64,000 nt of DNA from Anthostomella pinea. Taxonomy: Eukaryota > Ascomycota > Sordariomycetes > Xylariales > Xylariaceae. The notes beneath the pieces were generated by a model. It was given only the letters and a program-made list of their open reading frames with translations. It made no database searches and was not told the origin of the DNA. Below, piece after piece: positions 41,801 through 52,681 of this stretch (within the stretch, counting starts at the first letter, position 1; each line of letters starts with the position of its first letter). The stretch covers positions 1,612,001-1,676,000 of the forward strand of contig CAUWAG010000008.1 of NCBI GenBank assembly GCA_963556695.1, in the 5' to 3' direction. The translations under genes were made by a program, and so were the position numbers.

Positions 41801-42267
41801 GGTGTCTGGCAGATCTTCAGGCGAAGAGACTCCTGCGAAGAGCCTGTGCTCGCCGGCCAGGGCTACTGTATCAATCTCCATGCTTTGGTGCGCATCCTTG
41901 ATATATTCAATCGGCTCGTCGGCTAAGAGGTCGAGCTCAAGTACGAGATGTGCCGGCTGAGTAGAGGATGTATGAGGTGTCCGAAACCAGCTCTCATTTT
42001 CCCCTCAAAGATGCTGGAGGCGGTGATGAAGGCAGTAGAACCTGTAATCCGGGTAGTATTATTATATCGATGCAGTGGAGAAATCGTATCAAGAGTACTG
42101 GTAGGATCAACAGCTAGCGCCGCGGACGCGATTGTTTGTTTGTTGGCGTGAAAGCTGAGAATTGAGTTTACCTGGCGCGGCAGAATGTGTAGACTCCACT
42201 CACCGTCAGTGACAACCTTGGAAGTTGGTATACCATCTTGTATGACCATCAGCAGCTCTCGAGTATG
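41801..42267 (+). pseudogene. degenerate coding remnant, unknown family
   Basis: One plus frame reads with protein-like character across two stops: PVLAGQGYCINLHALVRIL, then DIFNRLVG, TAA, EVELKYEMC, later MLEAVMKAVEPVIRVVLLY and SRVLVGSTASAADAIVCLLA, TGA, KLRIEFTW. Both stops are CAA/CGA-to-stop types. The alternation of Leu/Val-rich helices is reminiscent of the C-terminal regions of fungal Zn2Cys6 regulators, but I cannot assign it. Confidence 0.3.
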
Positions 42268-43038
42268 TTATTGCTAGTCACAGGTTGTGGCAGTCACGTT
42301 TCTGTCTGTGTAACAGAAGAAGCTTGTGCGTAATTGAATATGCATCTAACCACTATCTCACTTTCATAAACTGGGGCAAGAACCCGAACAATACGACCGA
42401 CCCGCCCGACAAGGCTGTGGGACCCTGCAGCTGCCTAGAAAGCCAGGCAGCCAGGGTCACTTGCCCGTCCATTGTGCCTATCACGGACCGTTCCTCATAA
42501 GGGGAAAGTGGGGGTCAGCAGAGAGGCGACTTCGATGTTCAAAGCTGAAAAATCCAATGCATTTGCCTCCTGCCTCGGAGCCCTCTCGCCAGTATCATCA
42601 TCAGTCCTGCCTTCCCCAAGGCTTTCAAGTTTTGGCGACGATCACCCTCCTTTGGTCTTGCATTTGGTCGCCTTTCCTGCCTTGCGCCTCTCCCCCCTCC
42701 ATTTCTCCCTTCTCTGCATCACACGCGCATCTAATACCCACATCTCACTCTCTTTGGAGCGCATCATTATTTGCATAGGTAGCATTCTCGTGCATCTTTT
42801 GTTCCGCGATCCTCAGCCTCCCAATCCACCCTCACTCACTCAGATCAACATCTCTATTCTCCCTTGGAGTTATTTCCTACCCAGTAGTATATGCGCTACG
42901 CGGCCCTGTTTCGCGTTCGCGTCCCTACTATACTCACCTACGCATCCCAATAAACTTTCGCGATTCCGTCATCCAGCGCGCGCGCCGCTACGCCACCCAC
43001 GTTGCGACCCCCACCCGCGATCCGGTCCAGTAACCACC
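42268..43038 (+). promoter_or_regulatory. promoter and pyrimidine-rich 5' UTR of DOT1
   Basis: The last 400 bp before ATG 43,039 are C/T-rich, as in fungal leaders. The DOT1 frame happens to be open upstream to 42,535, but the composition and lack of conservation argue for UTR. Confidence 0.5.
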
Positions 43039-44566
43039 ATGGGCATCTTCAGCCGGAAGTCGAAACTCAAGGCGGAGCCGCCGCCCATGCGCGTCGAGAA
43101 GGTCGTTGTGCCTAGCAAGCCGCGCACGACTCTGAGGCCGACTCGCAGCCTGCCCGCATCCGCATCATCGTCCAGCCACCTCTCGCCATCAGCGCCAATA
43201 CCGCCGAAACGTCGGCGCCGCCATAGCACACCCCCCTCGTCCGACGAGAAGGGGCGCGCGCGGCTGAAGCGCAAAGTCGCGACCAGCAGCACGTCGCGCG
43301 ACTCGCCGGCGTTCGGCAACGACTCCGAGTCTGATGAGGAGGACGGCGACCCGTTCAAGAAGCGATTGCGACGCGCCGATGCGAGGACCGTTGATGTGAA
43401 CCGCAGGGTGCGCCATAAGAAGGCGTTTGGCGACACTGTCAGGGAACCGCGTATCATTCATGCAGCAGACAGGGCATCGAGGGCAACCGGCTGTCCACCG
43501 ATTACAGGCGCAAAGGACGACGAGGTCGCGATAGAGCTTCAATATCCATCGCGCTGCGCCCGCGAGAGGTAAGGCTGCCCGATCTCAGGCTTATGATATG
43601 CGACTAACTCGGTAACCCAGGTATGAGCTCGTTTGGCAAAAGGAAAAGATCGACGCTGTCAAGGATATACTCACAGTGCTCGAGCACGTAGCCGAGACAT
43701 ACCTAACCGAAGCCGAGTCGCGACCCTTCATCGATCACAATGCCAGCTTCAAGAGACAGATGGAACGAGCTTCAACTGAAAACTACCGAGATGTACCCGT
43801 CTTCAGGTCCGCCCTCGCCAACTACAACAAGAAGCTATTGGAGCTAGTTGAGGATGGTACTGTGGCAAAGAACCTCGACAAGATTCACCATCTGCCTCCC
43901 AGCCTTGTGTCTTTCATCCTAAGCCAGGTTTACGATCGTGTCGTTGCTCCCCACGTCGACTCGCTCAATAAATACAAGAATGGAAGTGACAACGTGTATG
44001 GGGAGCTGTTACATCCATTCGCCACTCATATCCTTGTTCAGCAGACCAAGATGACATCAGATCAAGTTTTCGTCGACCTGGGATCTGGAGTAGGCAATGT
44101 CGTGCTCCAAGCTGCGCTGGAGATCGGCTGTCGAAGTTATGGTTGCGAAATGGTGGAAAATCTCTGTAACCTGGCCGAAGAGCAAGAGAAAGAATTCAGG
44201 TCGAGATGTCTGCTTTGGGGTGTGAACCCAGGCAGAGTCCATCTTGAGAGAGGCGACCTTCGCGCCAACAAGAAGATCCAAGACGTGCTCAAGACAGCCG
44301 ATGTTGTGCTGGTTAACAACAAGGCATTTACGCCGGACCTCAACGCCGCCCTGGTCAACATGTTCCTCGACCTGAAGCCAGGTTGCAAGATCATATCCTT
44401 GGCTTCCTTCCTGTACGCCGGCAACAAGAACGCAATAAACGATGTCGCAAGCAGCATTCTCGACGTCGACACATTCAGCTACCAGAAAGACTGGGTTAGC
44501 TGGTCAGGCCAAGACGGACAATACTATATCTCGACAAGAAAGGGAGCTGAGTCTCTGAGTCCTTAA
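43039..44566 (+). CDS. DOT1: histone H3 lysine-79 methyltransferase DOT1
   Basis: Exons 43,039-43,568 and 43,621-44,566 give 491 residues. The 52-bp intron has a GTAAGG donor, GACTAAC branch and CCCAG acceptor. It methylates H3K79 on nucleosomes in the nucleus. The N-terminal 175 residues are basic and low-complexity ([17 protein letters not shown]), fitting nuclear import and nucleosome contact. The catalytic DOT1 domain (about 180-485) shows VYGELL (around 302), the AdoMet loop [20 protein letters not shown] (from 327), and [13 protein letters not shown] (Asn409-Asn410) of the active site. ATG 43,039 lies in ACCACCATGG. The 3' end converges on ATG16, 238 bp away. Confidence 0.97.
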
Positions 44567-44804
44567 GTTCCCTACTCGTCCACCAAGGAGCTTGTCGGCC
44601 GTTTATTTTGTCTATATACAGAGAGGGCGTTTGATTCAGATACCATGTTTGCATAACGAGGAGAGAAGGATCTGACAGGATCGATACGAGACAGCGTGTT
44701 GGGTTACTTACTGTAAACGTAACGAGTTGTAGACATGATACCACCGCAGCGTCGGTTGCAATGCGATATGCATTACTGCTTTCAGCCGAGTCGGTGCCTC
44801 TGCC

Positions 44805-45522
44805 TCATCTCGTATGCTTGTGCGGCGATTCGTTCTGGCGGTTCATGGCGTCCGCCTCGTGTCCCATCCTCTTCATCCACCGGTCCACGAGCTCCTTGTT
44901 CTCCGCCTGCACCTTGGCCACCTTTTGCTCGGTGACATCGAGCTGGATATTCAGCGTCAGGTTGTCGTCCTGGACGTCCTAGTAGTAGCACTTGCGCATC
45001 AGCCTCGTTCCTTGCTTCCGCAGGCCCAGTCCTCCTCCACACAACCCAACACTGACAGACAGAAGAATATACAGACAACCAGACATCACCATGCCCACCT
45101 ATCTTCCATCGCCCCTCTCCCCCTCCGCGCTCCAAACCCGAGCGCATACAACGGCGCACACAACGGCGCACAGGAAGTAACCCACCCGCCACACGGACCA
45201 ACCAAATAACCAACCGACGAGATAGTCGAAACATACCTTCAACAATTTATTCTTCCCCGCCAGCTCCTCACTCCGGTCCTTTAGGCGCGCCAGTATGGAG
45301 TTGCGCTCGGCCGCCAGGTCGGCGACGCGCTTGCCGTCGGCCTTGGTCCGCGCCCGCAGCCGCCGCAGCTCCTCGTCCGCGGCGCGCAGCATGTTTTGTA
45401 ATTGGCCGCGCGCTCGTAATGCTTCGGCGAGGTCGAGGCGGAGCTGGGCTATTGTGGCTGGATCTGATGCTGGTGCTGTTGTTGTTCCTGTGGTGGCGGT
45501 CGGGGTGGGAGTGGGAGTCGCT

Positions 45523-45556
<34 letters not shown>

Positions 45557-45908
45557 CGGTAGTGGTGGTGGTGGTGGTGGTGGTGGCAGTGGGAGTGGTC
45601 TTGGTGGGTTTGCTCGTGGGGGAGCCTTGCAGTACCGCTTTTTCGGCCTCGAGCGCGGCGACGCGGTCTGCGAGCTGGGAGCCTGGGGCGCGCGCGATGG
45701 CGTTAGTAGACGAACGAGCAGGCAGACGAGCGCAATAAGAAAACAAACGAGCGCAATGACAGCACGACGGACGGGCTCGATTCGCTAGGTAGGTAGGTAC
45801 GTAAGGTAGGTTAGCTGGCTTACAGGCTTCCACCAGGTCCTTGTTCACGGGGTTGTTGCGCTCTGCGTCCTGCAGCGAGGTCAGGTAGTCGTCTCGCCAG
45901 TCGGGCAT
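44805..45908 (-). CDS. ATG16: autophagy protein Atg16
   Basis: Exons 45,908-45,824, 45,682-45,237 and 44,978-44,805 give 234 residues; introns 141 and 258 bp with GTAAGC and GTATGT donors. Atg16 binds Atg5 of the Atg12-Atg5 conjugate and dimerises, directing Atg8 lipidation at the phagophore. The N-terminal MPDWRDDYLTSLQDAERNNP is the Atg5-binding helix. A coiled coil follows: LADRVAALEAEKAVLQ, a low-complexity insert with nine Thr and ten Ala in a row, then AQLRLDLAEALRARGQLQNM and NSILARLKDRSEELAGK. The last exon has the conserved LTLNIQLDVTEQKV and ENKELVDRWMKRMGHEADAM. The homopolymer insert stretches the usual distance between the Atg5-binding helix and the main coiled coil. Confidence 0.94.
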
Positions 45909-47260
45909 CGTGGTTGGGTGGTGCGGCGCCCGAGTTCTTCTGCTACATATACATAGTACGATGGTTGAACCTGACCTGACCTCGTCGAGGAGCGTTTGCA
46001 AGGAGTGCTGTTGTGTGTGTCAGGAGGGAAATTGAGAAATTGGTGGGCAGTTTGTCTCAGATGCTTCCCGCCGACCCGTGCTCACGGCTTGGAGGGGTCA
46101 AGAGACGTCACCTGGCTTGGCGGGCGGACTTTGAGATGGTACATACGCAGTTGAGGCTAGCTTAAGTACCTTTTCGCCCAAAGTGGCGGCTTAAGGTGGT
46201 TTTTGGTACTTGATCAAGGAAAAACATTTGCATGCCTTGGTGTACCTTGATAGTGTTCTTGCAATTGGCCTTTCACGCACAGCTCAAGTCCGGTATCTCA
46301 ATCCATTTCAAAGCCTCATTCAGCTATGGAAGCATATCACAGGACGATAAAACCCACAACTAATGTAACTCAAACCCAGTCCTAAATGGTGGATTATTCA
46401 CAGGCAGCTATACAAACAAGAAAGCCAAAAGCCAAGAAACTACCTGTATCGCATACAGCTGATCGTAGGCATAGAAGAAACATGAAGGGTTGTTCATTCT
46501 AAGTTCTATCTGAAAAGGATGGAGCTGGGGAGAACTCCCTTACATAGGGAGCTGCGCAGAGACAATCCCTTGTGCCAGGCACGACGGAGCTGTGTGTGGA
46601 CAATCCCCTGTACCTAATCACGTGTATCCATTGCGACAAACTGTAAACACCAGTTGCCATGCCGTCCAGGCTCGAAAGGGAGAAGAGAGTATATCAAAAC
46701 TGAAGGCATTGTAAGTCCAGGGTGGGACACTGAGGACAGGCCACACATGAGTATCTGGAGTCTTGGAGGAGTTCGGTTTGTGTGAGGCGGAGATCCCCAG
46801 CTAGCTGGAGCGTCTAGATATTCCCACGGGAAAAATTCACAATAGTAAGCACTCCGCGAGTCTGTATCATGAGACGACAGTATCCATCAAGACATCAGGC
46901 GTTGCTCCTCTTCACAATCCAGATTGAGTACCTAGGGTTGATTGTGTACACCCAGCACCCAAACCCAGTTGTTAGTCCTGATACTTACCACCAACCGTGT
47001 ACCTCGAATTCGCGCAAGCATTGGTATTCAACTATGATATGAACGAACCAATCGACCAGCCAAGGATTCCTCATCCTGTTCGCTTTTCGTGTATGAACCA
47101 AACGCCCGCTCGTCAAACAATATCCTCCTGGCCCTTGTTGCTTATACAGGTAGGTGACAGTGCTCCCACGATGCAGACTGCCCGAACGCCCTCTTTCCTC
47201 AGTACCCCAAGACAGCTCTCGCCGCAGAGCATGTAGACAGATCATAGTCTCAAGTCACTA
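45909..47260. other. intergenic, 1.35 kb
   Basis: Holds the ATG16 promoter (minus) and the 3' flank of the CaMKK-type gene. No supported coding region. Confidence 0.55.
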
Positions 47261-49642
47261 TCATTTCCTCATCGATGTGACCAAGTTGGCAAATTTGTTA
47301 CCGGTCTCCTTGGCGGCCTCGACAGCCTTCTTAACGCCATCTTGGCTCTCTTGACGCTTCGTTTCCAGTTTCTCCTTGATGTCGTTCCCCTGGAGTGTAG
47401 CAGCATTACTCGCCTCCTGGACGCGAGCGATTCCCTGAGACGCGGCCTCGGAACCGCGTGCGTATGCGATCGACGCGAAGGACTTGCCAGCCTCGACAAC
47501 CATGTGTTCATCTCCGAGATACTTATCCGCCTCTTTCTCGCCCACGAAGCGGGTCAGATACGTCCTTGCACGACCTCCCTTCTTGCGGTCAGAACGAATG
47601 CGCTTTATTTCCGTTTCGAAAGCGCGGTCGTAGATGTCAAAGTCAATGCCTGTGGGAGAGTCCGACACAATTGTGGCAGGAGCCTCTCCGCTAGCGAAAT
47701 CATCGCGGCCGCCTGTCCCGATGCCGAGAAACAGCGGAGTTTTGTCCGTTGGGTCTTGCGTGTGACCCTTCTCACCCGTCCCAATAGCAGGCTCGGTATG
47801 TCTCGATGCACGACCCGACGATGCGTGGTACGCATTGCGCAGGTCCACCAGGTCGGCGGCCTCTTCAGCGTTGGTCTTTTTGCGCGGGCGACCGGTTGTG
47901 GACTGTAATTGCGGTTTCGAGGGTTGTGCCAACTCATTGTTCTCTGGGATTACTTCTTTTTCTGCAAGTCCCGGCGGGTGACGAGTCGTTCGTGGCGATC
48001 CACCTTCTGAGGTCGCGACCCTGCTAGACAAGGCAAGGCCCTTGAACCTTTGGATTGCCCTCAACTGGATAGGGACGTAAGCAATTATGGGACTTTAAGG
48101 CAACAAGCAGTCTGACTTACCACATATAACATGTGATCCATCTTCTGTGTGAAGGCATGGTTGACCTCCAATTCGTTTGGAGCTTCTACCATATCAGAGC
48201 AGTTTTCTTCCTCTGAAAGTAGGGGGTCGCTGCCCCCTCTCGTAATCCATGGGTGATTCTGCCTTGATCAGCACCTGCCGGCCAAAGAAAGGATAAGGCA
48301 TGTTGAGTTTACCCTGATTTCTGGCATAGTGATTCTCGTGTCACTGTTCTTGTCCAGTAACCTGGTGATCAGGTCCGCGAACTCTTCATTTTCATCGCTC
48401 GGCAGACGGAGCTCATCGGCCCGGATTGCGTTGTACATGTCCAGGACATTGTCGCATGGGAAGGGCAATTCCCCATACTTCAGACAGTAAAGAGTTACAC
48501 CCATCGACCATACGTCAGCTGCCTTGCCGGACACATCGCCATGCTTCGCTTGGCAGAGCTCCGGCGGTAAGAAGGCCGGGGAACCTGCAGATTTATGGGT
48601 CAACATCTGGTCCGGTTTCTCGAACATCTCAGACACCCCGAAATCGACTATCTTCAGCACATCATCCTCTGTCAAGAGAAGGTTGTCCGGCTTGATGTCA
48701 CGATGTACGATCCCCTGAGCGTGTACTAGGGCATGCATTAGTCGGCGAACATTATGCCAAGCATACATATAGCTTGACGGGGAACTCACAATACTCAATG
48801 CCAAGGACCAGATCGCGAAACCACATCCAACAATGCTGGTCGTCGTATGGATCTGCCTTGTCGTCCACACCAACGTTCATGATCACCCCCTTTTTACACA
48901 TTTCCAAGACCATGTACAGCGAGTCATCATCCGGATCGTCGAGCACCTCAATCAGAGACACGAGGTTTGGGTGATCGAGTTTCTTCATGATGGCGATCTC
49001 CTCCCGTATCAGGTACAAGGAGTCTTTAGCCTCCTCAGCATCATGGTGACTAAGTTGCTTCTTGTGGGTGTTCCATCGACCTCGGCCGGGGGCAAGTTGT
49101 CCTGGTCGTCCGCCTTCGGGGCGCCTCAAGATATTGGATTGGGCTCGTTTTCGGAGGCGCATCTTGGAGAACTCCTTGACGGCCTGTTGCGGAGCGATTA
49201 GCACCATGCAGCCGTGACAGATCGAAGCGGCGGTGATGCGCTTACATATTCCTTCCCGAACTGGTCCGTCGCGAGGTGGACGGCACCGTAGGAGCCCCGA
49301 CCGATCTCCTCGCGAATGGTGTATTGGTTGATCGTGTGTTGGGAGCTGCCATCGGCCTCGTCGTTCGTATACTCGGTTTTCGCATTGAGGGTTTCCTGCG
49401 AGGCCCCAGTCAGTGTTTGCGCCAACCGACTCCTCTGCCAATTGGTTTCCTCACCTTGATCTCGCGATGCTGAGACGGGGTCCTCTTGTGGTGTCTCATC
49501 GGGCTCTGGAACTTGGGTGCAGCTGGTGGTGCAGATCTATGTGGTGACTTGGATTAGCAAGAGCCGTGACCACCTATCGCGACGAAGCTTCAAGTTGCTT
49601 GTCGACTCACACATGAGGGGCAAGACTTGGTCTCATTGGCAT
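47261..49642 (-). CDS. calcium/calmodulin-dependent protein kinase kinase (CaMKK / Sak1-Tos3-Ssp1 type)
   Basis: Seven exons: 49,642-49,611, 49,536-49,455, 49,395-49,246, 49,183-48,790, 48,725-48,313, 48,258-48,121 and 48,064-47,261. They give 670 residues; introns are 54-74 bp with clean GT...AG ends and phases that all agree. The kinase domain (about 64-360) has GRGSYG, AVKEFSK (Lys91), VHRDIKPDN, DFGVSEMF and SAGSPAFLPPELC. The Arg/Pro-rich insert after the VKEF Lys (LRRPEGGRPGQLAPGRGRW) is the hallmark of the CaMKK group. These kinases phosphorylate the activation loop of Snf1/AMPK and CaM kinases. A basic amphipathic stretch just after the kinase domain (KMDHMLYVLRAIQRFKGLAL) is the likely autoinhibitory/calmodulin segment. 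ATG 49,642 is the first Met in the spliced frame; the N-terminal 38 residues rest on two small exons and are least certain. Confidence 0.93.
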
Positions 49643-50673
49643 GTCGATAGCTGGCTGGATCTTGATTTGCGGCGAGAGTATGGGCAAGCTGCGCGTGCTC
49701 GTGGCCGACGGCGGCTCGTCATTTTGTTCAGACGCTGGCGGCGATGCACTGGGCGCTGGTTGCATCATCGTAGCGTTTGACGGAGGGATCGCCCAGAGTG
49801 AGCGGGCGTGGAAGCTGGGTGGTCGATCTCGAGGTTTCGGATTTCAGTTCGGAATTGGGGTTCGCAGCTGGAAGTCTTTGTGGCTTGACAGGATGGAAGA
49901 AATGGCACGGGTAAGACGGCAAACGTGAGGAAGGCGCGTCGAGATGAAACACAAGAGGCGTTGAAGTAGGCAAGGTCAACGGTCGTGAGCGGTTGCCTAC
50001 ATAGATACGTATGTAGTCCAAGCTACACGAGATACTGGTAGGCAGACACAGTTATCTATCTGTACATGATGTATGCATAATCGTTTGGTTTTTCTGATCG
50101 CCTAGGCGAAGATCAGGTAGGTAGGCTGATCGATGAATACCCATGTTGAGTTCTGAAAAAGACACAGCATTCAGCCCAACGGCAGCTATTTCCTCGATCA
50201 TCTGCTTAGCAACGAATCACGACCCGCGGAGGTGCACAGAATCCCTGCTGCAGTAGAACATGCCGGGATGTCTGACGGGGATCCAACGCCTGCGATAGCA
50301 AGAGTCAAGACCGTTGGACCAGTGCTTGCCATGAAGAGCTGCTCACGGTGTTTCCCGCTGAGACACTTGTCCAGATGGATCATGACACGAGCTCTGACGC
50401 CTTCGGAGATGCGCTCGTAATCTGCCTCGCAAAGGCAGGCTGGAGGCAACCGTGACAATGGAAATGATGGAGGATGAAAAAAGCATTGGAGAGACCCCTC
50501 TTTCGAGATATCCCCGCAACTCTGAGCTCTTTAGCATGTGCCGGGCTGCCGTGCGGTGTGCCGTCAGTAAGGCTTGACTGGGTGGAGTAGGGGGTGGGCG
50601 GAACAGACTGGCGGGTCAGTCTAGACCGACTTCATGTTTTAGAAACAACACCACGGTCCACCACTTTATTATA
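49643..50673. other. intergenic, about 1 kb
   Basis: Promoter region of the CaMKK-type gene, then DNA without supported coding potential up to a small TIR element. Confidence 0.5.
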
Positions 50674-50916
50674 TCCCCTTGGCTGCTGGTCTGCACCAGC
50701 TCACCAAAAATCGGGTTACAGTACTTGGAGGATGTGCTGTGGAGGCACTGGCTGCCCCATAGCCACTTCTCCAACCAATCGAGCCGGCCCGGACAAAATA
50801 TATCTATGCTCCGAACACAATGATTGGTCTATTACAATGGGTATAACCCATCTTGTGACGCTAATGGTGATCTAGTCTGTACTCTACAACTTGGTGCAGA
50901 CCAGCAGTCAAGGGGA
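50674..50916. mobile_element. 243-bp MITE with 25-bp terminal inverted repeats, TA-flanked
   Basis: The left end TCCCCTTGGCTGCTGGTCTG(CACCA) and the reverse complement of the right end TCCCCTTGACTGCTGGTCTG(CACCA) differ at one base over 25. TA lies directly outside both ends (50,672-50,673 and 50,917-50,918), matching a Tc1/mariner-type target duplication. The interior has no coding capacity. It sits about 190 bp upstream of the BET5 ATG, within or beside its promoter. Confidence 0.85.
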
Positions 50917-51108
50917 TAGCAACCCCCAGACCCTGCATACGACCTCCGAGTTGCGCATCCGCCATCGCACCTGTGTCTGTCGGTCTGTCCGATTTGCAAC
51001 TTGCGCCTTGCGATCCCAAGGCTTAACAAGGAGGGACTCGAGTCGACGCAACATTGATCACGGGCATGTGAGCTCTACCTCGCGCAGGTAGACACACCAG
51101 CCGGAGCC

Positions 51109-52023
51109 ATGCCCATCCAGGTCTATTCCTTCTATATCTTCGACCGCCATAGTAAGCTGCCCCTTTGCCGTGTGCCGTGCTTTACCAACCCCTACCGGTG
51201 GCCTCACCGCGCAACGCCTCCCCATCCAGCACAAAAGCAGACAGGCAGACCTCAAGCTAACGCCTGTCTCTCCATCCAGCGGAATGCGTCTACTCGAAAC
51301 TATGGCACCAACCACACCAACAACAACAGCAACCCCCTCTCCCGTCCTCCACACACACCACCACCGCGCCCACCTCGACGACAACCACCATCACCACAAC
51401 AGCGAACACCACCAACGGCCCTCACCACGGCCGCCACCACCCCGTCCGCAGCGCCAAGGACCAGGCCTCAGACGACGCGAAGCTGATCTTCGGCACGGTC
51501 TTCAGCCTGCGCAACATGGTGCGCAAGCTGGGCGGCGAAGACGACGCCTTCATCGCCTACCGCACCCAGCACTACAAGCTGCACTACTACGAGACCCCCA
51601 CCAACCTGCGCTTCGCCCTGCTGACCGAGCCCGCCGCCCTGAGCATGCGCAACGTGCTGCACCAGATCTACATCAACCTGTGGGTTGAGTATGGTGAGTG
51701 GTTGGATAGATAGCCCCCCGGCGTGTGGTTCTTTCTTCCTTCTTCTTGTTCTTCTGGGCTTCGGAGGGATAAGGGGTATGAGACAGATAGGAGGGAGGAG
51801 AGGAGTGCCTGGGCGATGGAAGATGATTCGATTGGGTGTGAGGAGGTTGGAGGACTACTAGCTCCTTCGGGCGTTGCTCCTTGTCTGTCTGTGCACATGC
51901 TGACGAACACCTTCTACAGTAGTTAAGAACCCGCTCGCGCCGGTGGAGCACAAGGGCGGAGAGGGCGTCCGGAACGAGATGTTTGAGATGGGCCTAGACA
52001 AGTTCATCAGGGGACTGATGTGA
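51109..52023 (+). CDS. BET5: TRAPP complex subunit Bet5 (TRAPPC1)
   Basis: Exons 51,109-51,151, 51,280-51,693 and 51,920-52,023 give 186 residues; introns 128 and 226 bp. Bet5 is a longin-fold core subunit of TRAPP, the exchange factor for Ypt1/Rab1 in ER-Golgi traffic and autophagy. Recognised by MPIQVYSFYIFDRH and ECVYSKLW at the N-terminus, DDAKLIFGTVFSLRNMVRKL in the middle, YRTQHYKLHYYETPTNLRFA, then the C-terminal VVKNPLAP and FIRGLM. Between the first two beta strands is a low-complexity insert rich in Gln, Thr and His (about residues 24-72), longer than in yeast (159 residues in total). The 3' end faces PEX3. Confidence 0.95.
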
Positions 52024-52681
52024 AGCCGCCAATCGGCTGAGCCAAATCGACATTTGTATCGACAGGCGAAAGGGAGAGGAGACTTGACCCGAGCCAGAGC
52101 CAGATGAGGCTTCGGGAAGACAAGAATGCACAGGTCTGGGACGACAAGGCGAGCAAGGCGAGGTCCAGCAGGAGACAGCAGCCTTCTTGCCAGTCACCCC
52201 GAGACCGAATCTGCGTCAAGTCACAGAAAGGGGCAAAGTGCTTCGTAGCCGGAGGACGCAGCAAAAGACTAGGCGTACGGTCCTATAACCGTCAATGCAT
52301 TCGCTGGAGGATATGCGGGAGAGGGAGCTCGACTTCCGCGATGGAAGCCCTGGTGCCACTGGTCACTAAGGGGAGATCCTGAGGTATTGGTACATATATG
52401 CTCTCTGTCCTTGGAAGCAAGCTGCATTTCATATTGTACACAATATGAAGCCAACTGGCCAATGTCATGATGATTGAGATAGTGTGCCTGTTGGGTATGC
52501 GACCTGATTCCCACGTGCCTCATGCAACAGTGCCATGACAGTATCCCACTGGAGATTTCAATCCAGAATGCCTGTATTCGAACGCCCCTTTCTTCCCAGC
52601 TTTGATAGATTGATAGTCTCATTAACTCCATGGCCGGCATACCCCGCCTGATCTCTGTGTCATGACCCTTTACTTCATTCA
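52024..52681. other. convergent intergenic between BET5 and PEX3
   Basis: 660 bp, tail to tail. No supported gene; it should hold both 3' UTRs. Confidence 0.6.

Noticed and set aside
42472..43038. N-terminal extension of DOT1 to 42,535 or further
   Set aside because: In frame but C/T-rich, with no conserved sequence and a strong start context at 43,039; read as 5' UTR.
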